From Macrothele yani (Eukaryota > Arthropoda > Arachnida > Araneae > Macrothelidae): 64,000 nucleotides of DNA. Both the position numbers and the translations under genes were made by a program. Positions 22,556 through 32,881 of the stretch are shown one piece after another; position 1 is the first letter of the stretch; the number at the start of each line of letters is the position of its first letter. Below the pieces are notes generated by a model. It did no database searches, was not told the DNA's origin, and saw only the letters and a list, made by a program, of their open reading frames with translations. The stretch is taken from NCBI GenBank assembly GCA_039090855.1, contig CM076996.1, positions 50,124,469 through 50,188,468 of the forward strand, read 5' to 3'.

Positions 22556-22586
22556 AAAAATGACGGAGAAATTTACTTCGTTATAA

Positions 22587-22598
22587 TGGCGCCCGAAC
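22587..22598 (+). promoter_or_regulatory. Primer-binding site for tRNA-Lys (TRIM-B)
   Basis: TGGCGCCCGAAC lies one base inside LTR 1 and is repeated at 22918-22929 after LTR 2. It matches the TRIM-A site exactly. Confidence 0.8.
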
Positions 22599-22814
22599 TA
22601 TCCGGATGACCCGACCGTTCAAAATCTCGCATTGGTGTGATGTTCTTTCCACACCGCGAGATAGGAAAAATAAGAGCATCCCTTCTCCAGCACTTCGAAA
22701 AAAAAAAAAAAAAAAAAAAAAATAAGGGGGAGATGATGTAACGTACCAGGAGATGTGACGTACCTGCCCGAAGGACGCACACGACATAAAGGCAGATAGG
22801 AATCAGAATAAAAC

Positions 22815-22886
22815 GTCCGCGTAGCTCAATTGGTAGAGTGACTTATTCCGGAATGAGGGGATCCGGGTTCGAATCCTGGCGTGGAC
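22815..22886 (+). other. tRNA-like sequence, TRIM-B LTR 2
   Basis: This 72-nt segment has the same acceptor and T arms as LTR 1. The anticodon-arm region CTTATTCCGGAATGAG can form a six-pair stem around CCGG, so it lacks a normal 7-nt anticodon loop. Confidence 0.8.
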
Positions 22887-23144
22887 AGAAATGACGGAGA
22901 AATTTACTTCGTTATAATGGCGCCCGAACTATCCGGATGACCCGACCGTTCAAAATCTCGCATTGGTGTGATGTTATTTCCACACCGCGAGATAGGAAAA
23001 ATAAGAGCATCCCTTCTCCAGCACTTCGAAAAAAAAAAAAAAAAAAAAAAAATAAGGGGGAGATGATGTAACGTACCAGGAGATGTGACGTACCTGCCCG
23101 AAGGACGCACACGACATAAAGGCAGATAGGAATCAGAATAAAAC

Positions 23145-23216
23145 GTCCGCGTAGCTCAATTGGTAGAGTGACTTATTCCGGAATGAGGGGATCCGGGTTC
23201 GAATCCTGGCGTGGAC
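23145..23216 (+). other. tRNA-like sequence, TRIM-B LTR 3
   Basis: Identical or nearly so to the LTR 2 copy. A box TAGCTCAATTGG and B box GGTTCGAATCC are both present. Confidence 0.8.
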
Positions 23217-23710
23217 AGAAATGACGGAGAAATTTACTTCGTTATACATACAGTTTTCGAACAAACCGTCGTGAGGAAGTTGTACTTGCGCGTCTCCGCA
23301 TTATAGGCATTGTAGTTTCACACACCGCTTCCTGCTGTGTGGCGACACTGCGCCGAGGTGTGAGGCGTACAATTGCCGACTCACTGTCACCCATATTCTA
23401 CGTAGTTGTGTTCGTTTTCGTGCTGCCCGTTTTCACTATTTTCATTCTCATTTGTTTGACGCCGGCTCAACTACACTGCAAAATCTCTTAGACGACCACT
23501 GCGATACATTCGCAATTTTTTCATTTTTAAAACTGATTGCTTTTTTCAAACGTATCTAGCTTTTACACTTTTCTTTAATCTCATTTTCACTTTTACCGCA
23601 TCAGCCTGATTTTAACCATCATACCATGTTTTTAAAACTGTTTCTTTAATTGTCTTGTGTCTGGCGCTCTTTGGACAAACATGACCCTTGCGCCAAAAAA
23701 AAAAAAAAAA

Positions 23711-23960
23711 CCCACCAGCCAATTTCGCCAGACATGAACTCGTGCGTTTACTTCCTATAAAGATTTTTGAAGTATAGAATGTTCCAGCAAAATCCGTACA
23801 GAATTCCGGAACTGAAGTTGCAATCCATTAGGAGAGTGCAGCCATTTCCACAAAAACTTTGAGCGCAATCCTGGATTATTGAGGGGGTTAATTCCCGCAC
23901 AGTTTACAATACCCGAAGACATTACATTGAAAATGCGTTTTCATGCAATTAAAAAATACC
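23711..23960 (+). pseudogene. DDE-type transposase, 3' fragment (continuation of 16310-16590)
   Basis: The frame reads SPDMNSCVYFL, stop, RFLKYRMFQQNPYRIPELKL, then RRVQPFPQKL and RRHYIENAF. This is the end of a DDE_3-type transposase (relatives: SPDLNPCDFFLWG). The third catalytic Asp is Val here (SCVYF). It joins co-linearly to the 5' fragment before the LINE. Confidence 0.7.
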
Positions 23961-24795
23961 TCCAAGTGACTACAATATCTTGCAAATATTTGGTGCCGTT
24001 ATGTTTGATAATGAAGTTATCATCATCATCATCATCATCATCATCCTTGTCAACCATTATCAATCCACTGCAGGACGAAGGTCTCCCCAAGTCTCTTCCA
24101 CAAAGGTCTGTCTTGTGCCATTCTCCTTCATGTTACTCTCACATACATACGAATTTTATCCACCCAGCTGCCATGTGGTCTTCTGGGTATTTTCCTGTCC
24201 CTTGGAATCCAGTTTTATATTTCAGCGGCCCATCGATGGTCTATCCTTCTTGTAATATGTCCAGCCCATTGCCATATCAGGAATTTTACTCTGATCATGA
24301 TGTCTTCCACTCTTGTCATTTTTCTGATCCACGAGTTCCTCTTCTTATCTCTCCTGGTTACACCAAGCATGCATCTCTCCAGGCTTCTTTGAGTTGCTGC
24401 AGCCTTTGTATGTCTCTTTTAGTTAAGGTCCACATCTCTGCACCATACCTAAGCACTGGAAGCACGCATTGATCAAACACTTTTATTTTAAGACATAATG
24501 GCATATCGCTCTTGAAAATTATGCTGTTTCTTCCAAAAGCTCTCCAGGTAAGCTTTATACGCCGATTAATGTCCTCATCAATGTGACCTTAACCTGATAT
24601 CTGCTGTCCAAGATAAATGTAGGTATTGGTTATCTCCAGCTTTTCTCCATAAATCGATAAATCTTCATTTCTTGTAAAAGCATTGAACATCACTTTTGTC
24701 TTCTGAAAGTTCATTTTTAATCCCACTTCTTTACTCTTGCCAGCAAGTTCCTGGATGATACTCTGCAGCTCTGATGGGGTAGTTGCAAAAATGAC

Positions 24796-25041
24796 CAGCC
24801 GCCCCGGTGGCGCAGTGGTCTATCAGAGGCATTCGTCCGCAGTGGTTTCGGACGAATGCCTCTGATCATTCGTCCGAAAGGGGTCCGGGTTCGAATCCCG
24901 GTGAGGCATGGATGTTGTGTTTGTCTTACGGCACTGGCTCTCTCTCTTCCCTGGAACCAGTGACCCTAAATTAGGGACGGGCGACTGCTTATAGCCCATT
25001 GAGTTGCTCACGGTGGTCGTTAAACCTCCAATCAAAAAAAA
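24796..25041 (+). mobile_element. tRNA-derived SINE (family A, copy 1)
   Basis: The head GCCCCGGTGGCGCAGTGGTC and the B box GGTTCGAATCC mark the tRNA-related part; a conserved body and a poly(A) end follow. AAAAATGAC lies on both sides (24787-24795 and 25042-25050), a target duplication confirmed by the uninterrupted RTE-2 sequence near 33626. The copy has an extra 17-bp perfect hairpin at 24823-24865. Confidence 0.9.
24823..24865. repeat. 17-bp perfect inverted repeat in the SINE head
   Basis: The arm TCAGAGGCATTCGTCCG at 24823-24839 recurs in reverse complement at 24849-24865 with a 9-nt spacer. Other copies of the SINE lack the first arm. Confidence 0.9.
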
Positions 25042-26035
25042 AAAAAATGACTACGTCATCAGCAAAACGAAGGTGAGTTAGATAATTTCCATTTACCTTT
25101 ATCCCTTTGTTTTCCCAGTTCAGTGAATGAAAGACATTTTCAATGGGGCATTAAAGAGTTTGGGAGATATAGTGTCACCATGTCTCACTTTCTTTCCAAT
25201 TTTTATGGGTACTGTATTCTGAAATAGCCGAATCTTTGCACTTGCATTTTCATAGATGTTATTAATAATATTAATGTATGCATCTTCAATACCGCAGGAT
25301 TTCAAAGCCATTGTAACTGCAGATGGTTTCACCGAATCAAAGGCCTTTTCATAACCGATAAAAGCCATGCATAACGGATGTTCATATTCTCTCTCTCTCT
25401 TTCACTTAGTTCTCTCAGTACGTGGATATGATCTATAGTGCTGCAGTTACTCCTGAATCTAGCTTGTTCTCTCGATTGAGCCATGTCCAGTGTCACCTTC
25501 AAGCGGTGTGAAAGAACTTCAGTGAAGATTTTATAAACTACTGATAGGAGGCTAATAGGTCTGTAGTTCCTGAGATCCTCAATGTCACCGTTTTTATGTA
25601 GCAGGATCATTGAAGCGTTTTTCCAATCCTCAGGAATCTTCCCTTCATTATGGAATCGAGTAAAAACTTGGGCGAGTACTGTTTCAAATCTGCACTTGCT
25701 TCTTGTAGGATGTTTATGATAATTCCATCTTCTCCTGGAGCTTTTCCCCGTTTCATGTTCTTGATTGCATTTGCAACTTCTTCTGGGAGGACTGGAAGAA
25801 CTCTGGTATTGGAACCTTTCGTAATGTCTGGAGCACATGTATCATCCCTTTTGTATAGTTTTAAGTAGAAATATTTCACTCTTGTCAAAATTTCGCCTCT
25901 ATTTCTTGTTACAGAACCATCTTCTTTTCTTAAAGCCATAATCTGTTTTCTTCTCTTACTCAGATGTCCCTTTGCTCTTTTCAGGGGTTGGTTGCTTTCA
26001 ATTGCTTTCTTCACTAGTTCACAGTTGGCCTGTCG

Positions 26036-27300
26036 AGAATTTTCATATTCGTAGATCTCTCGAAAACTGATCACTTCGCTGAGATTTTCCGAAAAAGAAA
26101 TATACATATATAAATAAATAGAATAAAAATTCTCTCCAGTCCACACTTCAAAATTTTTGTTTGGAGGAGACGGTGAAGTGATGGAATAATGGCCATGTTC
26201 GTTCATTTCTCAGCCCTGACCAAACAAACAAAATTTCATGAAAGAAAAAAGAGAGGGGGGGTAATAAGAATTAAACTTTTTTTATTAATTTGCTTTTTAC
26301 TCTTGTAAGTTAGATAGAAAAAGGCGAGCAAGAAGTTACCATTAACCCTTTTCGAAAACAGAATTATTAACTATTTATCACGGAATGAAATTATGCAAAA
26401 CCCAAAATCTTTCTTTTCAGAGTCGCCATTTTAGGCAGTTTTAGAAGCCTCTAAAAGTGTCACCAAAAAGTCTTTAAGAATAGTTTTAGATCAGCATGCA
26501 GGCAGGAGGTTACAGCATTCCCTACGCTGAAGGTCAAGGTTGCTGCTTGCCTGGACGTTGAAGCCATGTGGTCAGTATCATAGTTTTGACGGGAAACTCT
26601 TAGCCAATGGCCAGCGTGATCGTTGATTACTAGGGGAAGTTTTGAGCCAATGAGGGGTCAGCGGTTTTTCAAGCACCCAGTTTTTTGGAGAAAGCGTCTC
26701 ACTTCTCGCTGTGCTGGCCACGATGTAAGATCAAAAAGAAAAAAACTCCGGTGACGGACCATCCCGCCCGCCAGGATTTGGGCCTAACCGGCAGTAAGAA
26801 TGGCGGTGAAGCCTCTTGAAAATGCATAATCCTGGCGTGGGTACCTGCCGTTATTCGTACCTCCAATTATGCCGATAAGTTAATTCATTCAGTGATCTGA
26901 ATGCCTGAGCTGCAAGGTTTCTTCCTATGCTTCATTCTAATCCAAGAGGAAATCATCATCTAGAGAGAGAATTAGCCATTACCCCTGGGACCGGAAGTCC
27001 AGTGAGGAGCAGCCAGTCGTTTTGATGACCCGTACAAGAGGAGACCATCTCCAACGGCCAATAAGGAGAGTAAACCTGCGCCATCCCTAGCGCTAAAATC
27101 TCAACTTGGTCAGCCTGTGAAAATTTTTGTCCCTTTTCAGGATGCCACGTCTAGGCTATGAAATTACAAAGAACCTCTGCAACCATGGAACTCGGTGAGA
27201 AAGTACCCTCGCGAACTGTTTGTCAAAGTCACTAGTTCGTCGGGTATTCAGTATGAAGATCAACAGAAGGATGGGAAGACCTACTGACGTAGTGTGCTAA
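26036..27300. other. Stretch without a recognised gene
   Basis: Non-coding. A GC-richer part at about 26720-27290 has no open frame of note and no repeat partner in the window. It could be part of an unknown repeat. Confidence 0.45.
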
Positions 27301-27303
27301 TTT

Positions 27304-27344
<41 letters not shown>
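27301..27344. repeat. (TA)n microsatellite
   Basis: About 20 uninterrupted TA units. Confidence 0.95.
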
Positions 27345-27346
<2 letters not shown>

Positions 27347-29437
27347 TAAGTACTAAGACGATAGGAGCTCTTGCTTTTAGCTGTGCATAGGAAAAATTAT
27401 TCGTCATTGGGTGTGGCTACGTAGAATGAGTTATAAAAAGTAAATTTCCTTTTATTGGGAATTCAACTCAGGAAGGGACGTATTTGTGGCTGTAACAGTA
27501 GTATTTTGTGAAAACTCAACTTTGTACATTCTGTGCTAAAGTAAATAGTTTTGTTTCGCATAATTTTTTTTATATTGTTGAGGTTAGGTTAGAATTATTT
27601 TTTGCAGTGGAGCAGTATATATATAAATGTGAAACTAAGGAGTAAATTATGAACAAAGAAAAAACAAAAAACAAAAAATCGGGGTACGAGAAGAACAACA
27701 ACCACCGCTTTCCAACCACCCAAAGCAGGCGAGCTACAAACGATGGAAATTTAACGAACAGTAGAATGCAGGGAAGCATATTAATGACTGACTCTCTGTT
27801 GGCTTCGTCAAGAACAAGCAATAAAAAAATTACTCATTAATCTACTGAGACCAGAGAATTGTGGGTTTCTGCTATTTTAGTTTGCTATAAGGACCGATTA
27901 GATTTAGGGGTAAAATTGTCAAAACAAAAGGGATTTTTAAAAAAACCCAACCGAGCAAACTAAAACACGTTGCCCGACCGCACAATAGCCAAAATAATCA
28001 CACATAAAATAAAAAGAAAGGGAGCCGAGCTCCCCAATAAACACAAAACCAGGTAAGAAATTAGTATTAAAAAATCAAGAAAACTCCAACCAATGAGAGG
28101 TACTGATAGGATATCTTTAAGCTTGTCACAGAAAAAGTGAAACCTTAATCCTGCCAGACAAAAAGATAAACAGGAAACACCAGAAAAAATAAAATAAAAT
28201 ACAAAAATAAATTAAATTAAAAAAAAGCAACATTACAATTTTGAAAAAAAAAGGAACCAAGCAGCACATTTATGAGAAAAGGGAAAAAAGGAATCAAAAG
28301 TTGCCCAAGGAGCAATTTACAGTTGCAAATCCCGAGAGTGAAAACAAAGGACCAAGTTGTATGTCTCAGAACGGCAAGGTAAATGCCCAATACCCACAGC
28401 AAAAAAATCTTAAATAAAAAAATAAATTCTTTAGAAAAATAAAAGTTTATTACCAAAGGGCTAGGTTACCAGTCACAGAGAAGCAAATTATATGCCCAAG
28501 ACGCTCAAGAAAAAGATAAAAATTAAGTTTAGTGCAAATTTATAAAAAACAAAAATTCACTTGTTCCTACAAAAATAAAAAAAATAATAAAAAACGACTT
28601 ACATACAGTTAAAAGATTAGATTACATGTGAGGTGTTGCTTTGCTGTTACAAGTTCACATATTTACAAAAAATTGTACTAACCTTTTAGCCCACAAGACG
28701 GCTCAGAACCACAAAAATGAACTTTTGTTAAACCTACAAAGGGACAACAAATGTTACTTAAAGTTTCGCGGGAAATTAGAAGCGTGGCCAAAGCGAATAA
28801 CCAACTTTCAAAGAGTGAAAACAGCCCTAAATACATTAATTCCAGGAAAAAATAAAAGTTAAATTAGAAGAATGAGCAAACAAAACATTAAAACGACTTA
28901 CCATGCCTGAGAACTGCAAGGTACAAACCACTACAGGTGCAAGAAACTAATTGCAGGAGCATGTCCATTGCAGCGCCATCTAGCGTCCAACTTTAGAACC
29001 TTCCTGGGAGGTAACTAGTGAAGTTCCTTGAGCAAACTTCAAAAAGCAGATTTAATGCTCTGAAAAAACCGCTGTGAGTTTTCAGTGCAGACCAAAATAC
29101 TAAAATTCTCTTCCTGGGAGCAGGGAAATTTTGTCTCTGCTCCCAAGAGTTCAAATATAGCCTAATTACCAGCATTCCTCCGAAACCTTTGAAATTTAAG
29201 TATTACTATTTTCTGGCTTTAATTTTTATAAATATTTTTAAGAAATTTTTTCTTAGGGGTTTTATGCTTTTTTTTTGTGTACATTTTTAATTATAACCTT
29301 TTTTTTTTTTGACAATCAAAGGAGCGGGAAATAATATTGTATTATAGGTTCCACAATTGATTGTTGACAACATCATTGCCTAATCCTCTAAAAATTAGCT
29401 TTAATTTAGACAATTCATTCGGTCAACAAGATTTAAA

Positions 29438-30096
29438 TTAAATTAAGCCTTCCATCCAAATTCTATGTTTGAGAACTATTTTTCTTAATGCGAGTTTTAA
29501 GAAGTTTCTAGGTACTTGGTTTTCGAGAAACTGTTTGATTAAAATGATAACATGGTTTTCTTGTTCAGAGTTTAAGCTACATATTCTAGAAAGTCTTAGT
29601 ACTTGTGATATAAATACATTTTCAATTACTTTATTGAAATATTGCTCCACCACATACCATATTTGACAATTTTAAATTTAAACTGATTTCTCTTATCATA
29701 AAGGCTTATGATTGGGTTCCCTGCATTGAGATTTATAGCTAAATCCAAAAAATCAAAGACTTGGTTATTATCATTGGTTTTATTAAGTTTAAGGCTTATA
29801 GGATAAATAGCTGCAAAGTCTTTTTCGATATTTCCTGAATTATTAAAGCAAAGTAGGTCATCAATGTACCTGTAGGTATGAGAGTAACTTTCCTGATTGG
29901 ATGAATTTAACTTCATGAATTGAAATTCTTTGAAGAACAAGAACAAGTTGCATATGCTCGTGGAATGTGTACACCCCATAGGTATTCCATTAACCTGTTT
30001 GAAAAACTTGTTATTGTAGAGGATAAAGTTATTTTTAATACAGTAATTTAAAAGCGTATGCCAAGAACTTTCCGAAATTATGTTGGAATTATTAAT
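29438..30096 (-). pseudogene. Penelope-like reverse transcriptase fragment, left arm
   Basis: The minus-strand frame reads SSWHTLLNYCIKNNF, KQVNGIPMGCTHSTSICNLF (motif B region), HTYRYIDDLLCFNN (motif C with both Asp), LKLNKTNDNNQVFDFLDLAI and a thumb-like end (FISQVLRLSRICSLNSEQEN). A frameshift near 29640 separates the last part. It lacks the motif A region that the right arm keeps. The outward 1.8 kb is non-coding. Confidence 0.8.
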
Positions 30097-30994
30097 GTTT
30101 AAAACCTTCTTCAAAACTGATTTAAATAGTTTTGAAGAAGGCTCTAAACATTTTAAATCCAAAGTAAACCAAACATGTAAGAACTTCTGGATTATTAAAA
30201 GCAATGCTGAGGTCATTTCGGAAATTCTTGATAACACGCCAGCAGAAGCTAATTGCTATGACTTTGAAAATCTGTATAGCAGCCTTCCGCTAGAAGACAT
30301 TATCAGTACCCTCAAGTTACTGTTCAATGAATTTCAAATCTCCAACATCATTTCGGAAAGTTCTTGGCATACGCTTTTGAATTACTGTATTAAAAATAAC
30401 TTTATCATCTACAATAACAAGTCATTCAAACAGGTTAATGGAACACCTATGGGGTGTTCACATTCCACGAGCATATGCAACTTGTTCTTGTTCTTCAAAG
30501 AATTTCAATTCATGAAGTTAAATTCATCCAATCAGGAAAGTCACTCTCATACCTACAGGTACATTGATGACCTACTTTGCTTTAATAATTCAGGAAATAT
30601 CGAAAAAGAAAACTTTGCAGCTATTTATCCTATAAGCCTTAAACTTAATAAAACCAATGATAATAACCAAGTAATTGATTTTTTTGATTTAGCTATAAAT
30701 CTCAATGCAGGGAACCCAATCATAAGCCTTAATGATAAGAGAAATCAGTTTAAATTTAAAATTGTCAAATATGGAATGTGGTGGAGCAATATTTCCAATA
30801 AAGTAATTGAAAATGTATTTATATCACAAGTACTAAGACTTTCTAGAATATGTAGCTTAAACTCTGAACAAGAAAACCATGTTATCATTTTAATCAAACA
30901 GTTTCTCGAAAACCAAGTAACTAGAAACTTCTTAAAACTCGCATTAAGAAAAATAGTTCTCAAACATAGAATTAGGATGGAAGGCTTAATTTAA
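30080..30994 (+). CDS. Penelope-like reverse transcriptase, 304-codon partial ORF
   Basis: Reverse transcriptases of this kind copy element RNA at broken or nicked ends. The frame holds CYDFENLYSSLPLEDII (motif A Asp), KQVNGTPMGCSHSTSIC (motif B), YRYIDDLLCFNN (motif C) and FFDLAINLNAGNPIISLNDK, YDKR-type residues and a C-terminal helix-rich part ending in HRIRMEGLI. The text resembles a branch of Penelope-like elements with a YxDD box followed by IYPxxLxLNK. No GIY-YIG endonuclease or N-terminal domain is visible, so it is partial. The first 15 codons overlap the palindrome centre and may not be native. It is the best-preserved coding frame of this family here, and possibly the remains of a longer ORF. 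Confidence 0.7.
   Translation: MLELLMFKTFFKTDLNSFEEGSKHFKSKVNQTCKNFWIIKSNAEVISEILDNTPAEANCYDFENLYSSLPLEDIISTLKLLFNEFQISNIISESSWHTLLNYCIKNNFIIYNNKSFKQVNGTPMGCSHSTSICNLFLFFKEFQFMKLNSSNQESHSHTYRYIDDLLCFNNSGNIEKENFAAIYPISLKLNKTNDNNQVIDFFDLAINLNAGNPIISLNDKRNQFKFKIVKYGMWWSNISNKVIENVFISQVLRLSRICSLNSEQENHVIILIKQFLENQVTRNFLKLALRKIVLKHRIRMEGLI
30101..30143. repeat. Short hairpin at the centre of the inverted repeat
   Basis: AAAACCTTCTTCAAAAC and GTTTTGAAGAAGGCT are near-complementary and lie 12 bp apart. They sit between the two long arms, just inside the unique spacer. Confidence 0.7.
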
Positions 30995-32881
30995 TTTAAA
31001 TCTTGTTGACCGAATGCTTTGTCTAAATTAAGCTAATTTTTAGAGGTTTAGGCAATGATGTTGTTAACAATAAATTGAGGAACCTATAATACAATATTCT
31101 TTCCATCTCTGATTATAAAAAAAAAGGTTATAATTAAAAATTTACACACAGAAAAAGCATAAAACACCTAAGAAAAATATTCTTAAAAATATTTATAAAA
31201 ATAAAAGCGAAAAAAAAAATAGTAATACTTAAATTTCAAAGGTTTGGGATCAATGCTGATAATTAGGTAATATAATACTCTTTGAACTCTTGGGAGCAGA
31301 GGCAAAATTTCCCTGCTCCCAAGAAGAGCATTTTAGTATTTTGGTCTGCACTGAAAACTCGTAGCGGTTATTTTAGGGATTTAAATCTGCTTTTTGAAGT
31401 TTGCTCAAAGAACTTCACTTAGTTTCTTGCACCTGAAAGGTGTAGTGGTTTCTACCTTGCAGTTCTCAGGCATGGTAAGTCGTTTTTATGTTTTGTTTGC
31501 TCATTCTTCTAATTTAACTTTTATTTTTTTCCTGGAATTAATGTATTTGGGGCTGTTTTCACTCTTTGAAAGTTGGTTATTCGCTTTGGCCAGGCTTCAA
31601 GTTTCCCGCCAAACTTTGGGTAACATTTTGTGTCCCTTTGTAGGTTTAACAAAAGTTCATTTTGGTGGTTCTGAGCCTTCTTGTGGGAATATTTTGTAAA
31701 TATGTGAACTTTTAACAGCAAAGCAACACCTCACATGTAATCTCATCTTTTAACTGTATGTAAGCCGTTTTTTATTATTTTTTTATTTTTCTAGGAATAA
31801 GTGAGTTTTCGTTTTTTATAGGTTTGCCCTAAACTTAATTTTAATGTTTTCTTGTGTGTCTTGGGCATATAATTTGCTTCTCTGTGACTTGCAACCTAGC
31901 CCTTTGGTAATAAACTTTTATTTTTCTAAAGAATTTATTTTTTTATTTAAGATTTTTTTGCTGTGGGTATTGGGCATTTACCTTGCCATTCTGAGACATG
32001 CAACGTGGTTATTTGTTTTCACTCTCAGGCTTTGCAACTGTAAATTGCTCCTTGGGCAACTTTTGCTTCCTTTTTTCCTTTTTTCCTTTTTTCCACAATG
32101 TGTTGCTTGGTTCGTTTTATTTTCAAAATTGTAATGTTGCTTTTTTTTATTTTAATTTATTTTTGTATTTTATTTTATTTTTTCTGGTGTTTCCTGTTTA
32201 TCTTTTTGTCTGGCAGGATTAAGGTTTCACTTTTTCTTTGACAAGCTCAAAGGTATCCTATCAGTACCTTTCATTAGTTGGATTTTTCTTGATTTTCAAT
32301 ACTAATTTCTTACCTGGTTTTGTGTTTATTGGTGAGCTCGGCTCCCTTTCTTTTTATTTTATGTGTGATTATTTTGGCTGTTCTGCGGTCAGACAACGTG
32401 TTTTAGTTTGCTGGGTTTGTTTTTTTTAGAAATCCCTTTTATTTTGATAATTTTACCCCTAAATCTAATCGGTCCTTATAGTAAACTAAAATAGCAGAAA
32501 CCCACAATTATCTAGTTTCAGTAGATTAATGAGTGATTTTCTTATTGCTTGCCCTTGACGAAGTCAACATAGAGTCAGTCATTAATATGCTTCCCCGCAT
32601 TCTTCTGTTCGTTAAAATTCCATCGTTTGAAGCTCGCCTGCTTTGGGTGGTTGGAAAGTGGTGGTTGTTGTTCTTCTTCTCGTTCCCCGATTTTTTATTT
32701 TTTGTTTTTTCTTTGTTCAAAATTTGCTTTTTAGTTTCACATTTTTATATTATTTGATCCTTCTTCTACGCAGCCTCTGGCGCTTTGGAATTTCAAATTT
32801 GTTCTTGTTTTTTTTTGTTTTTTCCTTTATATGATTTTGCTATATATATATATATATATATCATCATCATCATCATCATTG

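Larger units (their letters stand above)
22424..23246 (+). mobile_element. TRIM-B: three-LTR tandem array of the tRNA-bearing TRIM
   Basis: The order is LTR (22424-22585), interior, LTR (22754-22916), interior, LTR (23084-23246). It sits in the I/Jockey LINE after SIKPQIGLWP. The sequence CATA lies directly before (22420-22423) and directly after (23247-23250) the array, giving a 4-bp target duplication. Both interiors start with the same tRNA-Lys primer site (22587 and 22918) and contain an A run of about 22 and a GGGGGAGA purine tract. The two interiors are almost identical, so the array probably arose by unequal recombination or nested tandem insertion of one element. Confidence 0.85.
18866..23460 (+). 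pseudogene. I/Jockey LINE ORF2: endonuclease, reverse transcriptase, RNase H
   Basis: Endonuclease: QWNCRGLRPRIDDLK (18889), Glu in ACLQETKL, FILLADFNVHYPLWG, and later SSDHFPFF (about 19640). Reverse transcriptase: PKPWWNSDCKTA linker, GPNNIHYDILKHLS, SPHQSGFRQF, catalytic Asp in VFFDMKKAYDR, QGVPQGSILS and SMYVDDLQIS. RNase H at 21920-22250: LTDGSKSG, FTAEIHAVHLAL, LCTDIQVLSS and WAPGHVGIRGNELADASA. The C-terminus SIKPQIGLWP reaches the TRIM; NRREEVVLARLRIIG on the far side (about 23263) is the continuation. There are frameshifts near 20340, 20570, 21190 and 21400, and inverted duplications break the endonuclease and the reverse transcriptase. Confidence 0.85.
16591..23710 (+). mobile_element. 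I/Jockey-group LINE with RNase H, interrupted by a TRIM array
   Basis: This non-LTR retrotransposon has two 5' monomers, a zinc-knuckle ORF1, an ORF2 with endonuclease, reverse transcriptase and RNase H, and a poly(A) tail at 23696-23710. The presence of RNase H and three CCHC knuckles fits the I/R1/Loa side of the I/Jockey superfamily. It inserted in a transposase gene, whose halves flank it, and itself received the TRIM array at 22424-23246. Without the TRIM it is about 6.3 kb. It carries many stops and frameshifts and at least two local inversions. Confidence 0.8.
24011..26035 (-). mobile_element. 5'-truncated RTE-type LINE (RTE-1) containing a SINE
   Basis: On the minus strand the element ends in a (GAT)n microsatellite (24016-24048 on the plus strand), the usual 3' tail of RTE elements. 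It runs up to about 26035, where reverse transcriptase similarity stops (SRQANCELVKKAIESNQPLK). Coding parts include GRKAPGEDGI-like text (RGKAPGEDGIIINILQ), NYRPISLLSVVYKIF, GYEKAFDSVKPSA and RHGDTISPKLFN. A SINE at 24796-25041 interrupts it near the FADD region. It is close to RTE-2 (32.8-35.2 kb) but more decayed. Confidence 0.85.
27615..32755. repeat. 5.1-kb inverted repeat built from a Penelope-like element
   Basis: The left arm at about 27615-30096 is the diverged reverse complement of the right arm at about 30343-32755. About 250 bp between them is unique. Correspondence can be followed along the whole length, for example CATGTGAGGTGTTGCTTTGC at 28626 against 31715-31734, and the AATAAA-bearing T-rich ends near 27640 and 32730. 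Each arm has reverse transcriptase coding near the centre and about 1.7 kb of AT-rich non-coding sequence outside it. Penelope-like elements often occur as tandem or inverted partial copies; that is family knowledge, and this arrangement fits it. Confidence 0.85.

Noticed and set aside
22424..23246. Tandem SINEs instead of an LTR element
   Set aside because: Plain SINEs would not explain a primer site just inside each left repeat, a purine tract before each right repeat and a single 4-bp duplication around the whole array.
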